Counted from the first letter of the stretch, positions 34,801-42,772 are shown. The stretch is 62,550 nt of DNA from Pseudomonadota bacterium (GCA_023391335.1 JAEWBG010000071.1:1-62550); one strand, 5' to 3'. A program made the numbers and translations. The notes: generated by a model from the sequence alone, not told the origin.

Positions 34801-34840
34801 AGTCGAATGATCCTCCAGCCTCGTACCCAGACCTTTCTCT

Positions 34841-35392
34841 ATGAACGAGATCTACATCAGCACCGACGTCGAGACCGACGGCCCGATTCCAGGCCCGCAC
34901 TCGATGCTCAGCATCGGCTCCGCCGCGTACACCGCGGACAAGGTGCTCGTGTCCACATTCGCTGCAAACCTCGAAACGCTGCCTGGCGCACAACCGCATC
35001 CGAAGACAGCCGAATGGTGGGCCAAGCAACCGGAAGCTTGGGCAGCATGCCGCAAGGATCTCGAGTCGCCCGAGCATGCGATGACACGATATGTGGCGTG
35101 GATCAAAACGCTCGACGGTAAACCGGTCTTCGTGGCTTACCCCGCAGGCTTCGATTTCATGTTCGTATATTGGTACCTGATCAAATTCGTTGGGGAGAGT
35201 CCGTTCAGTCACTCGGCACTCGATATGAAGTCGTTTGCGATGGCTGTGCTCAAGACAAACTATCGCGAGAGCACGAAGCGCAACATGCCGAAGCATTGGT
35301 TCGATAGGGCGCCGCACACGCATGTGGCGCTTGATGATGCAATTGAGCAGGGTGCTCTGTTTTGCAACATGCTGAAAGAGAGTCGCTCGTAG
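34841..35392 (+). CDS. DEDD-type 3'-5' exoribonuclease-like protein
   Basis: The 183-residue protein shows the RNase-H-like exonuclease motifs: Exo I YISTDVETDGPIPG (Asp/Glu), Exo II around VFVAYPAGFDFMFVYWYL, and Exo III HVALDDAIEQG with His then Asp, giving DEDDh. It resembles the small Rv2179c-like exoribonucleases that shorten RNA 3' ends. It diverges from abiEi with the inverted repeat between them. There is no signal or membrane segment. Co-function with the toxin-antitoxin pair is possible but unproven. Confidence 0.8.
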   Translation: MNEIYISTDVETDGPIPGPHSMLSIGSAAYTADKVLVSTFAANLETLPGAQPHPKTAEWWAKQPEAWAACRKDLESPEHAMTRYVAWIKTLDGKPVFVAYPAGFDFMFVYWYLIKFVGESPFSHSALDMKSFAMAVLKTNYRESTKRNMPKHWFDRAPHTHVALDDAIEQGALFCNMLKESRS

Positions 35393-35640
35393 TCCTTGCG
35401 TCGGGCACTCCCCAAATTTGGACACCGGGGATCGTGCACCCCCACTCCAAATTTGGACACCGATGGATCGGGACCGCAGGCTCGACGGAACGATTCGGAC
35501 TGCTTGCGGCCGGAGGGTGGTTGGCCCTCGTGCACACTGATGGTTATATTGCCGCAGCAACTTCGAATGCCGCGGTTGGTTGCCGATGTGGGAACCCCCA
35601 ACCCGCAGGGTCGGGGAGTGTGAGAATCCCTCCGCGTCAA
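35393..35640. repeat. Non-coding stretch with two 'ccaaatttggacacc' copies
   Basis: Copies at 35412-35426 and 35450-35464 begin this stretch. They belong to the TTGGACACC family that is dense at 36300-36470 and 40640-41220. The rest, up to the first terminator, contains fragments like the T-arm of tRNA ('gagaatccctccgcg') but no folded RNA gene. Confidence 0.5.
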
Positions 35641-35646
35641 ACAAAA

Positions 35647-35675
35647 AAGCCACAAGGTCATCGACCTTGTGGCTT
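35647..35675 (-). terminator. Rho-independent terminator, distal unit
   Basis: A perfect 13-bp stem (AAGCCACAAGGTC / GACCTTGTGGCTT) with loop ATC is followed on the minus strand by a U-run. It is the farthest of three terminators downstream of tRNA-Arg. Confidence 0.8.
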
Positions 35676-35681
35676 GTCGTT

Positions 35682-35870
35682 TGGCGCGGCCGGACGGATT
35701 GCGCCTATCCATCCATGGACGGCGCGCGGTTGCGCCAGCGAATCGCTGTCCAAAATCGTTCTGACCAAGCGCAAACCTTGCGCGGGAAATCCCATGCGGA
35801 CATACGATTTTATCGAACCCCCCGACCTTTGCGTGCAACGGTACGGCGGTTCAGATCCCTCCGCCTGAGC
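35682..35870 (-). pseudogene. Decayed tRNA-Arg-like unit (distal copy)
   Basis: Its start repeats the 3' end of the intact tRNA-Arg: TGGCGCGGCCGGACGGATT here against the same 19 bases with one change at 36167-36185. Toward 35815-35850 lie a T-arm-like ggtcggggggttcga (minus strand) and 'gtacggcggtt'. Between them is an insertion with palindromic words (AAATCGT... / ...ACGATTTT; GGCGC-aac-GCGCGCC). It cannot fold as a working tRNA. Confidence 0.5.
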
Positions 35871-35875
35871 GAGTA

Positions 35876-35913
35876 AACGAAAAAGCCCATCGCGTTGGAT
35901 GGGCTTTTTCGTT
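35876..35913 (-). terminator. Rho-independent terminator, middle unit
   Basis: A perfect 15-bp stem (AACGAAAAAGCCCAT / ATGGGCTTTTTCGTT) with an 8-base loop. A and T runs on both sides of the stem make it able to work in both directions. Confidence 0.8.
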
Positions 35914-35974
35914 GGCCCCGAATTTTGGACAGCCGCGGATCAGCAACGCACGGCGGACGCAACGATTGGAGTGC

Positions 35975-36115
35975 TGGCCGGAGGGATTGCGCCTATTCGT
36001 CCATGGACGGCGCGCAGTTGCGCCAACGAATCGCTGTCCAAAATCGTTCCTTACGATTTTGTCGAACCCCGACCTTTTGGTGCAAAGGTACGGCGGTTCT
36101 CAATCCCGACGCTCG
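35975..36115 (-). pseudogene. Decayed tRNA-Arg-like unit (proximal copy)
   Basis: Read on the minus strand: 'accgccgtacctttgcacc', then 'aaaaggtcggggttcga', then an insertion with the perfect hairpin AAAATCGT-aagga-ACGATTTT-like arms, then AATCCCTCCGGCC as the 3' end. It shares the insert words with the distal unit (over 100 bp alignable). The anticodon stem is gone, so no tRNA function is expected. Confidence 0.5.
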
Positions 36116-36120
36116 GCAGT

Positions 36121-36167
36121 AGACAAATAAAAAGGCCACCCGATTTGGGTGGCCTTTTTATTTGTCT
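36121..36167 (-). terminator. Rho-independent terminator of tRNA-Arg
   Basis: A perfect 21-bp inverted repeat (arms 36121-36141 and 36147-36167, loop GATTT) with the core AAAAAGGCCACCC / GGGTGGCCTTTTT begins at the encoded CCA end of the tRNA. It supplies the U-run for the minus-strand transcript. Confidence 0.9.
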
Positions 36168-36243
36168 GGCGCGGCCGGAGGGATTCGAACCCCCGACCAC
36201 CTGGTTCGAAGCCAGGTACTCTATCCAACTGAGCTACGGCCGC
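36167..36243 (-). tRNA. tRNA-Arg (anticodon TCG)
   Basis: On the minus strand the gene starts GCGGCCGTAGCTCAGTTGG, has the D-arm, an anticodon stem CCTGG/CCAGG with loop CTTCGAA (anticodon TCG, reading CGA), a T-arm with GGTTCGAATCC, the matching acceptor strand CGGCCGC, discriminator G and encoded CCA. All stems pair. A strong terminator follows at once. Two decayed, terminator-bearing units lie further downstream. Confidence 0.95.
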
Positions 36244-36299
36244 GCGGGGGCGTGAAGTCTAAACGATCCGCGCCGTGGGTGCCGAGGCTTCTTAGTCGG

Positions 36300-36480
36300 G
36301 GCGGGCCGAGTTGGACACAGATCATTTTGGTCGCCGGCTCGCCCAAGCGGTCGGTGCCCAACACAGGTGTCGCCATCGGCGGTGTCCAGATTGCCGGCGG
36401 CAATTGGACAGCCACACAACTCACATAAGTTTCTGTGGGTGTCCAAACGATCTCAAACGATCTGGACATCCACGATCCCA
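36300..36480. repeat. Dispersed TTGGACACC / GGTGTCCAA words
   Basis: In the 276-bp gap between tRNA-Arg and the DUF1579 gene, 'gttggacaca' (36310), 'cggtgtccaga' (36380), 'attggacagcc' (36402) and 'gggtgtccaaa' (36437), with 'ctggacatccac' (36460), are copies in both orientations. No gene or terminator is seen besides these. Confidence 0.6.
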
Positions 36481-36519
36481 ACCTGAATTTCACGCCCCAC
36501 ACCGAAGGATCACCTGGAA

Positions 36520-36978
36520 ATGAGCAACGCTACTACAACCAACTGCTTAGCCCTCCTCTCCGGAGACTGGCTCGGGGAGGAAACCATCGCGGCATCGAAA
36601 TGGGGTCCGGGCGGTACCGCTGTCGCGAAAATTTCTGGGCGGCTTGCCCTGAACGACCGGGCGCTCATTCAGGACTACAGCGCCGAGCGCGATGGCAAGC
36701 ATTGGCTCGCCGCGCACGCGGTGTTCGTCTTCGATGAGGCCTCCTCTGCTTACAGTTTATTCTGGTTCGATAACCTCGGCTTTGCGCCGACGCAGCCTGC
36801 ACCTGGCGAGTGGAGTGGCGAGACGTTGACGTTCACTCGCACCTCTCCTCGCGGACAAACACGTCATCTGTACACATTTCAAAACGGGGAGTCGTATTCG
36901 CTGCGGTTGGAAAGCTCGTTCGATGACGGAGCGACTTGGATTCCTGTCATGCAGGGCACGTACGCAAGGGTGAAGTGA
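36520..36978 (+). CDS. DUF1579 family protein
   Basis: The 152-residue protein has the beta-barrel-like pattern of DUF1579: LLSGDWLGEETI at the start, ALIQDYSAERDGKHWLAAH, YSLFWFDNLGF and RLESSFDDGATWIPVMQGTYARV at the end. Such proteins are small, soluble and of unknown role. ATG 36520 is preceded by 'atcacctggaa'. It stands before two other small enzymes of the DHFR-like and VOC type, which may form a loose group. Confidence 0.8.
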   Translation: MSNATTTNCLALLSGDWLGEETIAASKWGPGGTAVAKISGRLALNDRALIQDYSAERDGKHWLAAHAVFVFDEASSAYSLFWFDNLGFAPTQPAPGEWSGETLTFTRTSPRGQTRHLYTFQNGESYSLRLESSFDDGATWIPVMQGTYARVK

Positions 36979-37059
36979 GGGAATAAAACGAGCCGAAGGT
37001 GTCGGATCGCGGCGCGCTGCTTCGTCCTTGGGATCAGTAACACAGTTCGGAGCCCGATC

Positions 37060-37719
37060 ATGAGAAAACTAATTGCCAGCGTGATGATGAGCCTCGACGG
37101 CGTAATGCAATCACCCGGAGGTCCCGAAGAAGACCCGACGCACGGATTTCGATTCGGTGGATGGACCTGGGCGTTTTCAGACGATGTCTTCGGCCAGGAG
37201 CTGATGAAGTTGTTCAGCGCCCCATTTGATCTGCTCCTTGGCCGCAAGACCTACGAGATCTTCTCTGCGTACTGGCCACACCACGACGAGAATCCGATCG
37301 GCAAACGCTTCAACTCAGTGACTAAGTACGTCGCGACCACGTCGAACATGTCCCTTGCGTGGCGCAACTCAGTCGCGATTCACGATGCTGCGCGCGATGT
37401 CGCGAACCTGAAACAACAGGATGGACCGGCACTGCTCACGCAAGGTAGCAGCAACTTGCTTCAGTCCCTGCTCAAAGCCGATCTCATCGATGAATTCCGC
37501 GTGTCGATCTTTCCTTTGATATTGGGCAGCGGGAAGCGAATGTTCGCCGAAGGCACGCTTCCGGCTGGACTCAAACTGATCGACACGAAAGTTTCATCGA
37601 CCGGTGTCCTGATCAACACCTACGCTCGTGCCGGCGATATCAAGACGGACGCATCGCCCCTACAAAATCCTTCGCCAGAAGAATTGCAGCGGCGCAAACG
37701 CTGGAGCAAGGAAGGCTGA
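37060..37719 (+). CDS. Dihydrofolate-reductase-fold (RibD C-terminal-type) protein
   Basis: The 219-residue protein has KLIASVMMSLDGVMQSPGGPEED at the start, DLLLGRKTYEIFSAYWP near residue 65, GPALLTQGSSNLLQSLLKADLIDEFRV near residue 125 and FPLILGSGKRMF. This is the family related to the reductase domain of RibD, found in many genomes as an NADPH-dependent reductase of unknown substrate. GGAG lies before the ATG. It is about 80 bp after the DUF1579 gene. Confidence 0.87.
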   Translation: MRKLIASVMMSLDGVMQSPGGPEEDPTHGFRFGGWTWAFSDDVFGQELMKLFSAPFDLLLGRKTYEIFSAYWPHHDENPIGKRFNSVTKYVATTSNMSLAWRNSVAIHDAARDVANLKQQDGPALLTQGSSNLLQSLLKADLIDEFRVSIFPLILGSGKRMFAEGTLPAGLKLIDTKVSSTGVLINTYARAGDIKTDASPLQNPSPEELQRRKRWSKEG

Positions 37720-37842
37720 CGTTCCATTCGAGATGCACAAGGCCAACCGGGCCAGTCAATTTTCTTAATCGGTTGTCGGTTCGCGAATTGCTCATCCGTC
37801 CTAGATGCGACAGGCTCATATTTGACGCAATGGAGAAAGAAC

Positions 37843-38319
37843 ATGGCCAAGAACGTAATTTGTCTTTGGTACGACGGCGCGGCAGAAGAAGCCGCCAATT
37901 TCTATGCGAAGACGTTCCCAAACAGCGCCGTGACCGGAGTGCATCGCGCGCCCGGCGACTATCCCGATGGCAAGCAGGGACAAGTGCTCACGGTGGAATT
38001 CACGGTCGTCGGCGTTCCGTGCATGGGCCTGAACGGTGGTCCGGCATTCAAACACAGCGAAGCGTTTTCATTTCAGATCATTACTGAAGACCAAGCCGAG
38101 ACCGATCGCCTGTGGAATGCCATTGTCAAAAATGGCGGGGCCGAAAGCGCGTGCGGATGGTGCAAAGACAAGTGGGGCGTGTCGTGGCAAATCACTCCGC
38201 GTGCACTGATGGAAGCGATCTCAGATCCGGACCGCGCCGCTGCAAAGCGTGCTTTCGATGCCATGATGACCATGGGGAAGATCGATATCACTGCAATCGA
38301 AGCGGCACGGCGCGGATAG
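37843..38319 (+). CDS. VOC-family (PhnB/3-demethylubiquinone-methyltransferase-like) protein
   Basis: The 158-residue protein has the pattern of PhnB-like VOC proteins: ICLWYDGAAEEAANFYAKTFPNS at the start, GVPCMGLNGGPAFKHSEAFSF near residue 67, and the tail WCKDKWGVSWQITPRALMEA. Despite the family label these are not methyltransferases; the substrate is unknown. I chose the ATG at 37843, preceded by GGAGAAAG, over a TTG 21 bp earlier. It follows the DHFR-like gene on the same strand. Confidence 0.87.
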   Translation: MAKNVICLWYDGAAEEAANFYAKTFPNSAVTGVHRAPGDYPDGKQGQVLTVEFTVVGVPCMGLNGGPAFKHSEAFSFQIITEDQAETDRLWNAIVKNGGAESACGWCKDKWGVSWQITPRALMEAISDPDRAAAKRAFDAMMTMGKIDITAIEAARRG

Positions 38320-38423
38320 CTGTGGAAATGCGCAGGCCGACGTGTCGGTGTCGGCCTGTCACGTAGTGACGCCGAAAGACGCATCTGCAGGTCACACCAA
38401 CTACATCTTCGGGCTGAAGCGTC

Positions 38424-39077
38424 TCACTCGATTCGATAAACCCGTTCAATCAAGTGGCTCAATCCGCGTTCGCGAAATTTGACGTTTTCGTCGGATCCAA
38501 GCACATCGACTTCGGATAGGAGATGGATCTTCCGATCAGAGAACAACGCGTGAATTTCGTCATCCGTGACCACGAACGGCGGCCCCGACATCTCATGCTG
38601 CGGGTAATCGACTGTGATGAGAAGCGACTGCGTGTTGCCCGGCAGAATCTCGCGGAGCTTCGCCACGTACTCTTGGCGCATCTCGCGAGGCAGCGCAATC
38701 AACGCCGCACGATCGAAAACTGCGCGAACGTTCGCGAGATCGCTGCGTGTGAGTGCGAAGAAGTCGCCACCGAGCAACTCAATACCATCGGCGCGCCAGC
38801 GTTCGAAGAGCTCCTCTCTTACGATTTGCGGCTCAACACCCGATTCTGCGAAAAACTCCCGGATGGCTTCGCGAGCAAGCTCGACTCCGACCACAGGATG
38901 CCCCTGCTCCATCAGCCAACGCATGTCGAGTGACTTGCCGCAGAGAGGAACAAAGACAGCGGCGCCCTTCGGCACGTGCAGCTGCGCCCAGTAACGCTGC
39001 AGATTGGAATTGATATCGCGTTGGTGAAAGCCGATCTCGCGCCGCGACCAGCGCTCGATCCAGAATTGTGTGTCCAT
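38424..39077 (-). CDS. tpm: Thiopurine S-methyltransferase
   Basis: The 217-residue SAM-dependent methyltransferase starts MDTQFWIERWSRREIGFHQ, then has KGAAVFVPLCGKSLDMRWLMEQGH with the SAM-binding loop (about 37-60), VVGVELAREAIREFF, and YDRAALIALPREMRQEY-like (FDRAALIALP). This is the TPMT family; bacterial members methylate selenium and tellurium oxyanions as well as thiopurines. It lies alone on the minus strand, divergent from the ECF41 module. Confidence 0.92.
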   Translation of the reverse strand: MDTQFWIERWSRREIGFHQRDINSNLQRYWAQLHVPKGAAVFVPLCGKSLDMRWLMEQGHPVVGVELAREAIREFFAESGVEPQIVREELFERWRADGIELLGGDFFALTRSDLANVRAVFDRAALIALPREMRQEYVAKLREILPGNTQSLLITVDYPQHEMSGPPFVVTDDEIHALFSDRKIHLLSEVDVLGSDENVKFRERGLSHLIERVYRIE

Positions 39078-39192
39078 AAAATAGAGTGTAACGCCGTGGG
39101 CAGTGAGCTTGTCTGGGTCGATGCGCTTGAGCAGATTCTTTTTCTAGGCGACGGTCGTGCTGGGGGACGGCGTGCGAACGGTAGCCTCCCCA

Positions 39193-39219
39193 TGTCACGT
39201 TTCTGCACGTTCAGTCGTC
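39193..39219 (+). promoter_or_regulatory. Predicted ECF41 sigma-factor promoter
   Basis: TGTCACG at 39193-39199 and CGTC at 39216-39219 are separated by 16 bp. Known ECF41 promoters have TGTCACA-like -35 and CGTC -10 elements. It stands 34 bp before the ATG of the first gene, and an AAGGA ribosome site is at 39239-39243. So the sigma factor encoded in this operon probably reads its own promoter. Confidence 0.7.
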
Positions 39220-39253
39220 ATGAGGTAGGACTCACCCAAAAGGAACCGCAACC

Positions 39254-39724
39254 ATGACTGCAAGACTCGATCCATTCGCCGCCGCCCCGTCGCTTATGAA
39301 GGAATGGCAACGCACGTCCATCGCCCTCACTGCCAATTTCGATCCGGATCTCGCCGAGCTCGTGAAGATTCGCGCGTCGCAGATCAACGGCTGCGCGAAC
39401 TGCCTCAATCTGCATACTCACTTCGCCCGCGAGAACGGCGAATCGCTACAGCGACTCAACTTGCTTGCTGCTTGGCGTGATGCGCCGTGCTACACCGATC
39501 GGGAGCGTGCCGCCCTTGAATGGACGGAGGCGTTGACTCGGCTTTCAGAGCAACACACTCACGTCAACGCCTACGAAGGATTGAAGGCTCACTTCACGGA
39601 ACAAGAACGCGTTGCGCTCACGTTGGCCATTGTCGTCATCAATGGTTGGAATCGCGTTGTGGTTGGCTTCGGCGGTTGGGCCGATCCAGCCGCCGTGAAA
39701 GCACAAGCGGCGGCGGTAGCATGA
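39254..39724 (+). CDS. Carboxymuconolactone decarboxylase/AhpD-like protein
   Basis: The 156-residue protein has the AhpD-type core: VKIRASQINGCANCLNLHTHFAR with the CxxC redox pair (Cys49/Cys52 approximately) and His, then RERAALEWTEALTRLSE. It fits the CMD-domain proteins with alkylhydroperoxidase-like thiols. Its last codon overlaps the start of the sigma factor gene (ATGA). CMD, oxidoreductase or epimerase genes are the standard partners of ECF41 sigma factors and are their direct targets. The substrate is not known. Confidence 0.88.
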   Translation: MTARLDPFAAAPSLMKEWQRTSIALTANFDPDLAELVKIRASQINGCANCLNLHTHFARENGESLQRLNLLAAWRDAPCYTDRERAALEWTEALTRLSEQHTHVNAYEGLKAHFTEQERVALTLAIVVINGWNRVVVGFGGWADPAAVKAQAAAVA

Positions 39725-40581
39725 CTGCAAAGCAAACATCCGAGGATGCGGCGGCTACCTTCAAGTCGCTGCATCCTAAATTGATGCGCGTGGCGTATCG
39801 GATGCTCGGCTCAGTGCATGACGCAAAGGACATCGTCCAAGACGCATTCATCAAATGGATGTCGATCGACACCAGCGATGTTCGCGAGCCGGAGGCGTAC
39901 CTGCGGCGCGTGGTCACGCGTTTGTGCCTCGATCAACTGAAGTCAGCCCGACACCAACGCGAAACCTATCTCGGTCCGTGGCTACCGGATCCGCTCGTTG
40001 AAGATGAGATCGAAGACGACGTCACACTGCCGTTGATGCTTGCGCTTGAACGCCTCACGCCGCTCGAACGCGCAGCCTTTCTGCTTCACGATGTTTTTGG
40101 CTTAGAGTTCGAGGAAATCGCCGAGACATTGCAACGGGAAATCGCTGCATGTCGACAGTTGGCGGCTCGAGCTCGCGCCCATGTGAGAGAAGCGAGACCA
40201 CGTTCACGCGTGGAGAAGGAACGAGCACTCGAAATCGCGCAGGCGTTCTATGTTGCCTCGCGGAGTGGCGATCTAAGTGCGATCGGAGAGATGCTGGCTG
40301 CCGACGTACGCGTTCATGCTGACGGGGGCGGCAAGCGCCCCGCGGCACTGGGACCTATCGTCGGGTTCGATGCCGTGATGGAACTCCAAACCAAGCTCGC
40401 CGATATCTTCAAGAAGAGCCCCTCGAAGCTGGTACGGATCGGGCTGGTCAATGGCCTGCCCGGATTCATTACCGAGGAAGCGGATGGCGAATATTCGACG
40501 ACCGCACTCAGCCTCGAAGATGGAAAGATTGCGGCTATCTACGTCGTGCGCAACCCAGACAAGTTGCGGCACCTGCACTAG
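39721..40581 (+). CDS. ECF41-group RNA polymerase sigma factor with C-terminal SnoaL-like domain
   Basis: The 286-residue protein has sigma2 (RVAYRMLGSVHDAKDIVQDAF), sigma4 (LTPLERAAFLLHDVFGLEFEEIAE) and a C-terminal extension of about 110 residues with a SnoaL-like fold. The ECF41 marks are present: the linker WLPDP, the DGGGK motif and the closing NPDKL. In this group the fused domain replaces an anti-sigma factor. It overlaps the CMD gene by ATGA, so both are made together, and the promoter at 39193 looks self-directed. No membrane anti-sigma gene is nearby, as expected. Confidence 0.92.
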   Translation: MTAKQTSEDAAATFKSLHPKLMRVAYRMLGSVHDAKDIVQDAFIKWMSIDTSDVREPEAYLRRVVTRLCLDQLKSARHQRETYLGPWLPDPLVEDEIEDDVTLPLMLALERLTPLERAAFLLHDVFGLEFEEIAETLQREIAACRQLAARARAHVREARPRSRVEKERALEIAQAFYVASRSGDLSAIGEMLAADVRVHADGGGKRPAALGPIVGFDAVMELQTKLADIFKKSPSKLVRIGLVNGLPGFITEEADGEYSTTALSLEDGKIAAIYVVRNPDKLRHLH

Positions 40582-41090
40582 CCAAGCCGCGCGAGGTGAA
40601 AGGACCTTTCGCCGTTGGACCTTCGCTGTTGGGACCTTCGCTGTTGGACACCCACGGACTGTCGCGCTCTTGGACACCCACTGTCGCGCTCTGGACACCC
40701 ACAGACTCTTTTGCCTTTGGACACCCATCGATTGCTCTCTGCAAGCAATTGATCCGCAAGGATTCGGACCGACCCAAGCAGTTGGACAGCCACCATTTGG
40801 CTGAGTCACCGACAGTCCAGACGACGCGTCTTTATTCACGGTGTAGGTGTATTTGGCTGCCCCCTGTCGAGTTGGTGGACCTAGTTGTTGGGTGTCCAAC
40901 CGTGGTTGGTTGATGGGTGTCCAGAGGGAGTGAAACCCGCCAAACCCCGAAGCGGTTGATGGGTGTCCAGAGGGAGTGTCACAGAGGGAGTGGAAGCAGT
41001 GATTCCCACCTTCATGCCCGTTCTAAGCCATTGGACAAGCCATTGGACACCCACCTTGCCGCTGACCAAAATTGATGGGTGTCCAAATGA
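40582..41090. repeat. Cluster of TTGGACACCCA / TGGGTGTCCAA short repeats
   Basis: At least thirteen copies of the word occur, first in one orientation (TGGACACCC near 40646, 40673, 40693, 40719, and TGGACAGCC near 40785), then the reverse (GGGTGTCC near 40889, 40916, 40966, 41078), with two more at 41031-41052. The copies at 40912 and 40962 share 'gatgggtgtccagagggag' with a 50-bp spacing. Reading frames through it are repetitive and not protein-like. It ends at the start of the glycosidase gene. Confidence 0.7.
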
Positions 41091-42347
41091 ATGAAGGTTC
41101 ATGGATCCATGCTTGATCACCTCCATGGGATCGATTTCCTGAGGCAAAACAGTGGCAAAGTCGAACGGCATTGGGCGGCGAGGGCTGCAATAGCTGCGCT
41201 CTGTTTCTTGGGTGTCCAGACATTAGGGACGGTTTCCGCTGCTACACCGGACGTCACCATGCGACGTGCCGATGTGATCGCGCTTGCGGAGAAGGTGGCG
41301 GATTACCAGATCGCGATGCTGGCCGGCGGGGAATTACCGCCCAGCACGAATCCAGATACAGCGGATCCGCGCGGCTGGATCCAAGGCGCATTATTCGTTG
41401 GGCTCACTGCGCTGGCGGATCACTCGTCGAATGACATGTATCGGCAGGCGATTCTCGCGAGGGGACGTGCAAACCAATGGCAGCTTGGCAAGCGCGTCTA
41501 CCATGCGGATGACCATGTCATCGGCTCTACATATATATGGGCTGCCGAGCATGGAGCCGGACCGGACGCCCTCGCACCGTTGCGAACGCAGTTCGACAAG
41601 ATCTTGCGTTACCCACCCAAGGTTGGATTGGAGCATCGCGAGTACGACGATCCACGCGGCGTCGGCTGCGATCAACGTTGGTGTTGGAGCGACGCATTGT
41701 TCATGGCCCCGCCGGTTTGGTTCCAACTCTCGAAAGTGACGGGCGATCCGCGCTATGCCGAGTACGCAAAATCAGAATTCAACGCGGCCACTGATTTTCT
41801 GTACGACGCCGACGAACATCTCTATCGACGCGATTCGCGATTTGCCGATCGCCGAGGACCGCACGGCGAGAAAGTCTTTTGGAGTCGAGGCGTGGGTTGG
41901 GTCTTCGCTGGGCTCGCCAGATCGATCCCGTACATTTCACCAGGCGATACGACTCGCACGCGCATGGAGCGCATCTTCAAAGACATGGCGGCAACGCTCA
42001 TCAAGCTCCAGAAGGCAGACGGCTACTGGGCACCTTCTCTGCTCGCCGCAACGAAAGACACTCCACCGGAGAGCAGCGGCACTGCATTCTTCACCTACGG
42101 GTTAGCGTGGGGACTCAACAACGGCTTGCTGAAAGGTCGCGAGTACGAGCGGGCGACACAGAAAGGTTGGTCTGCATTGGTCCGTGCAGTGCACGCCGAC
42201 GGCAAACTCGGATACGTGCAACAAGTTTCCGATCGCCCGGATGACGTGAAGTACGAAGACACACAGCTCTATGGCGTGGGCGCGTTCTTACTGGCTGCGA
42301 GTGCAATTGCGGATTTGGATCCGCACCTACAACGTGCCAGCAAGTGA
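41091..42347 (+). CDS. GH88/GH105-type unsaturated glucuronyl/rhamnogalacturonyl hydrolase
   Basis: The 418-residue protein has an N-terminal hydrophobic segment (AARAAIAALCFLGVQTLGTVSA) and an (alpha/alpha)6-barrel-type body: DDHVIGSTYIWAAEHG, REYDDPRGVGCDQRWCWSDALFMAPP with the catalytic Asp region, KVFWSRGVGWVFAGLARSI and ESSGTAFFTYGLAWGLNNG. This fits GH88/GH105 enzymes that remove unsaturated uronic acid from the ends of lyase products. No lyase genes are adjacent. The start is uncertain: 41091 or the ATG at 41109. A copy of the local TGGGTGTCCAG repeat falls inside the signal-peptide codons. Confidence 0.87.
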   Translation: MKVHGSMLDHLHGIDFLRQNSGKVERHWAARAAIAALCFLGVQTLGTVSAATPDVTMRRADVIALAEKVADYQIAMLAGGELPPSTNPDTADPRGWIQGALFVGLTALADHSSNDMYRQAILARGRANQWQLGKRVYHADDHVIGSTYIWAAEHGAGPDALAPLRTQFDKILRYPPKVGLEHREYDDPRGVGCDQRWCWSDALFMAPPVWFQLSKVTGDPRYAEYAKSEFNAATDFLYDADEHLYRRDSRFADRRGPHGEKVFWSRGVGWVFAGLARSIPYISPGDTTRTRMERIFKDMAATLIKLQKADGYWAPSLLAATKDTPPESSGTAFFTYGLAWGLNNGLLKGREYERATQKGWSALVRAVHADGKLGYVQQVSDRPDDVKYEDTQLYGVGAFLLAASAIADLDPHLQRASK

Positions 42348-42491
42348 GCGCGCGAACAAGACCGAGCGTGTTATCCAACGAACGCAACCTGTGTCACTCG
42401 CATCCAGCATCCCTATACGGACATCTCGAATGGATCGCATCGGCAAGCGTGCTAGCCTCGATGCCCCAATCGCATCAGACGGAGATCGGCA

Positions 42492-42749
42492 ATGCATGAC
42501 GAACTCGAAAGCATCGTTCGAGAACACTTGGTCGAATCGAATCTCGCCCTTCTGTTTGCAATCGTTCTGAAGTCACTGAGCCCAACCGAACGCCAGAAGC
42601 TCATCGAGGAGAACAAGGATCGAAGCTTCAATCAGCCTCTCGAAGACGTCGATCCCGAGCTAGCGGAAATGATTCCGGACGCATGGAAACGCGTAAACGG
42701 CGGTTTCTGGCAGAAGGTCGAGAATGCGTTCAAAGCAGCGTCAGCCTAG
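42492..42749 (+). CDS. Hypothetical 85-residue acidic protein
   Basis: I do not recognise the family. The protein starts MHDELESIVREHLVESNLALLF, with a hydrophobic stretch LALLFAIVLKSLS at 18-30 that is likely a core helix rather than a membrane segment, followed by acidic residues (PLEDVDPELAEM) and ends GGFWQKVENAFKAA. It runs toward the minus-strand flavodoxin fusion, with a 23-bp gap between the stops. Amino acid composition is normal for a small soluble protein. Confidence 0.6.
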   Translation: MHDELESIVREHLVESNLALLFAIVLKSLSPTERQKLIEENKDRSFNQPLEDVDPELAEMIPDAWKRVNGGFWQKVENAFKAASA

Positions 42750-42772
42750 ATGGCCGCCTGGGCGCCACACGA

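Noticed and set aside
35895..36255. Several reading frames across the tRNA-Arg region
   Set aside because: They are translations of tRNA, tRNA-like and terminator sequence, and repeat the same nonsense phrase in the decayed copies.
40273..40899. Long minus-strand reading frame (208 residues)
   Set aside because: It is made of translated TGGGTGTCC repeats plus the antisense of the sigma factor gene, with no protein-like pattern.
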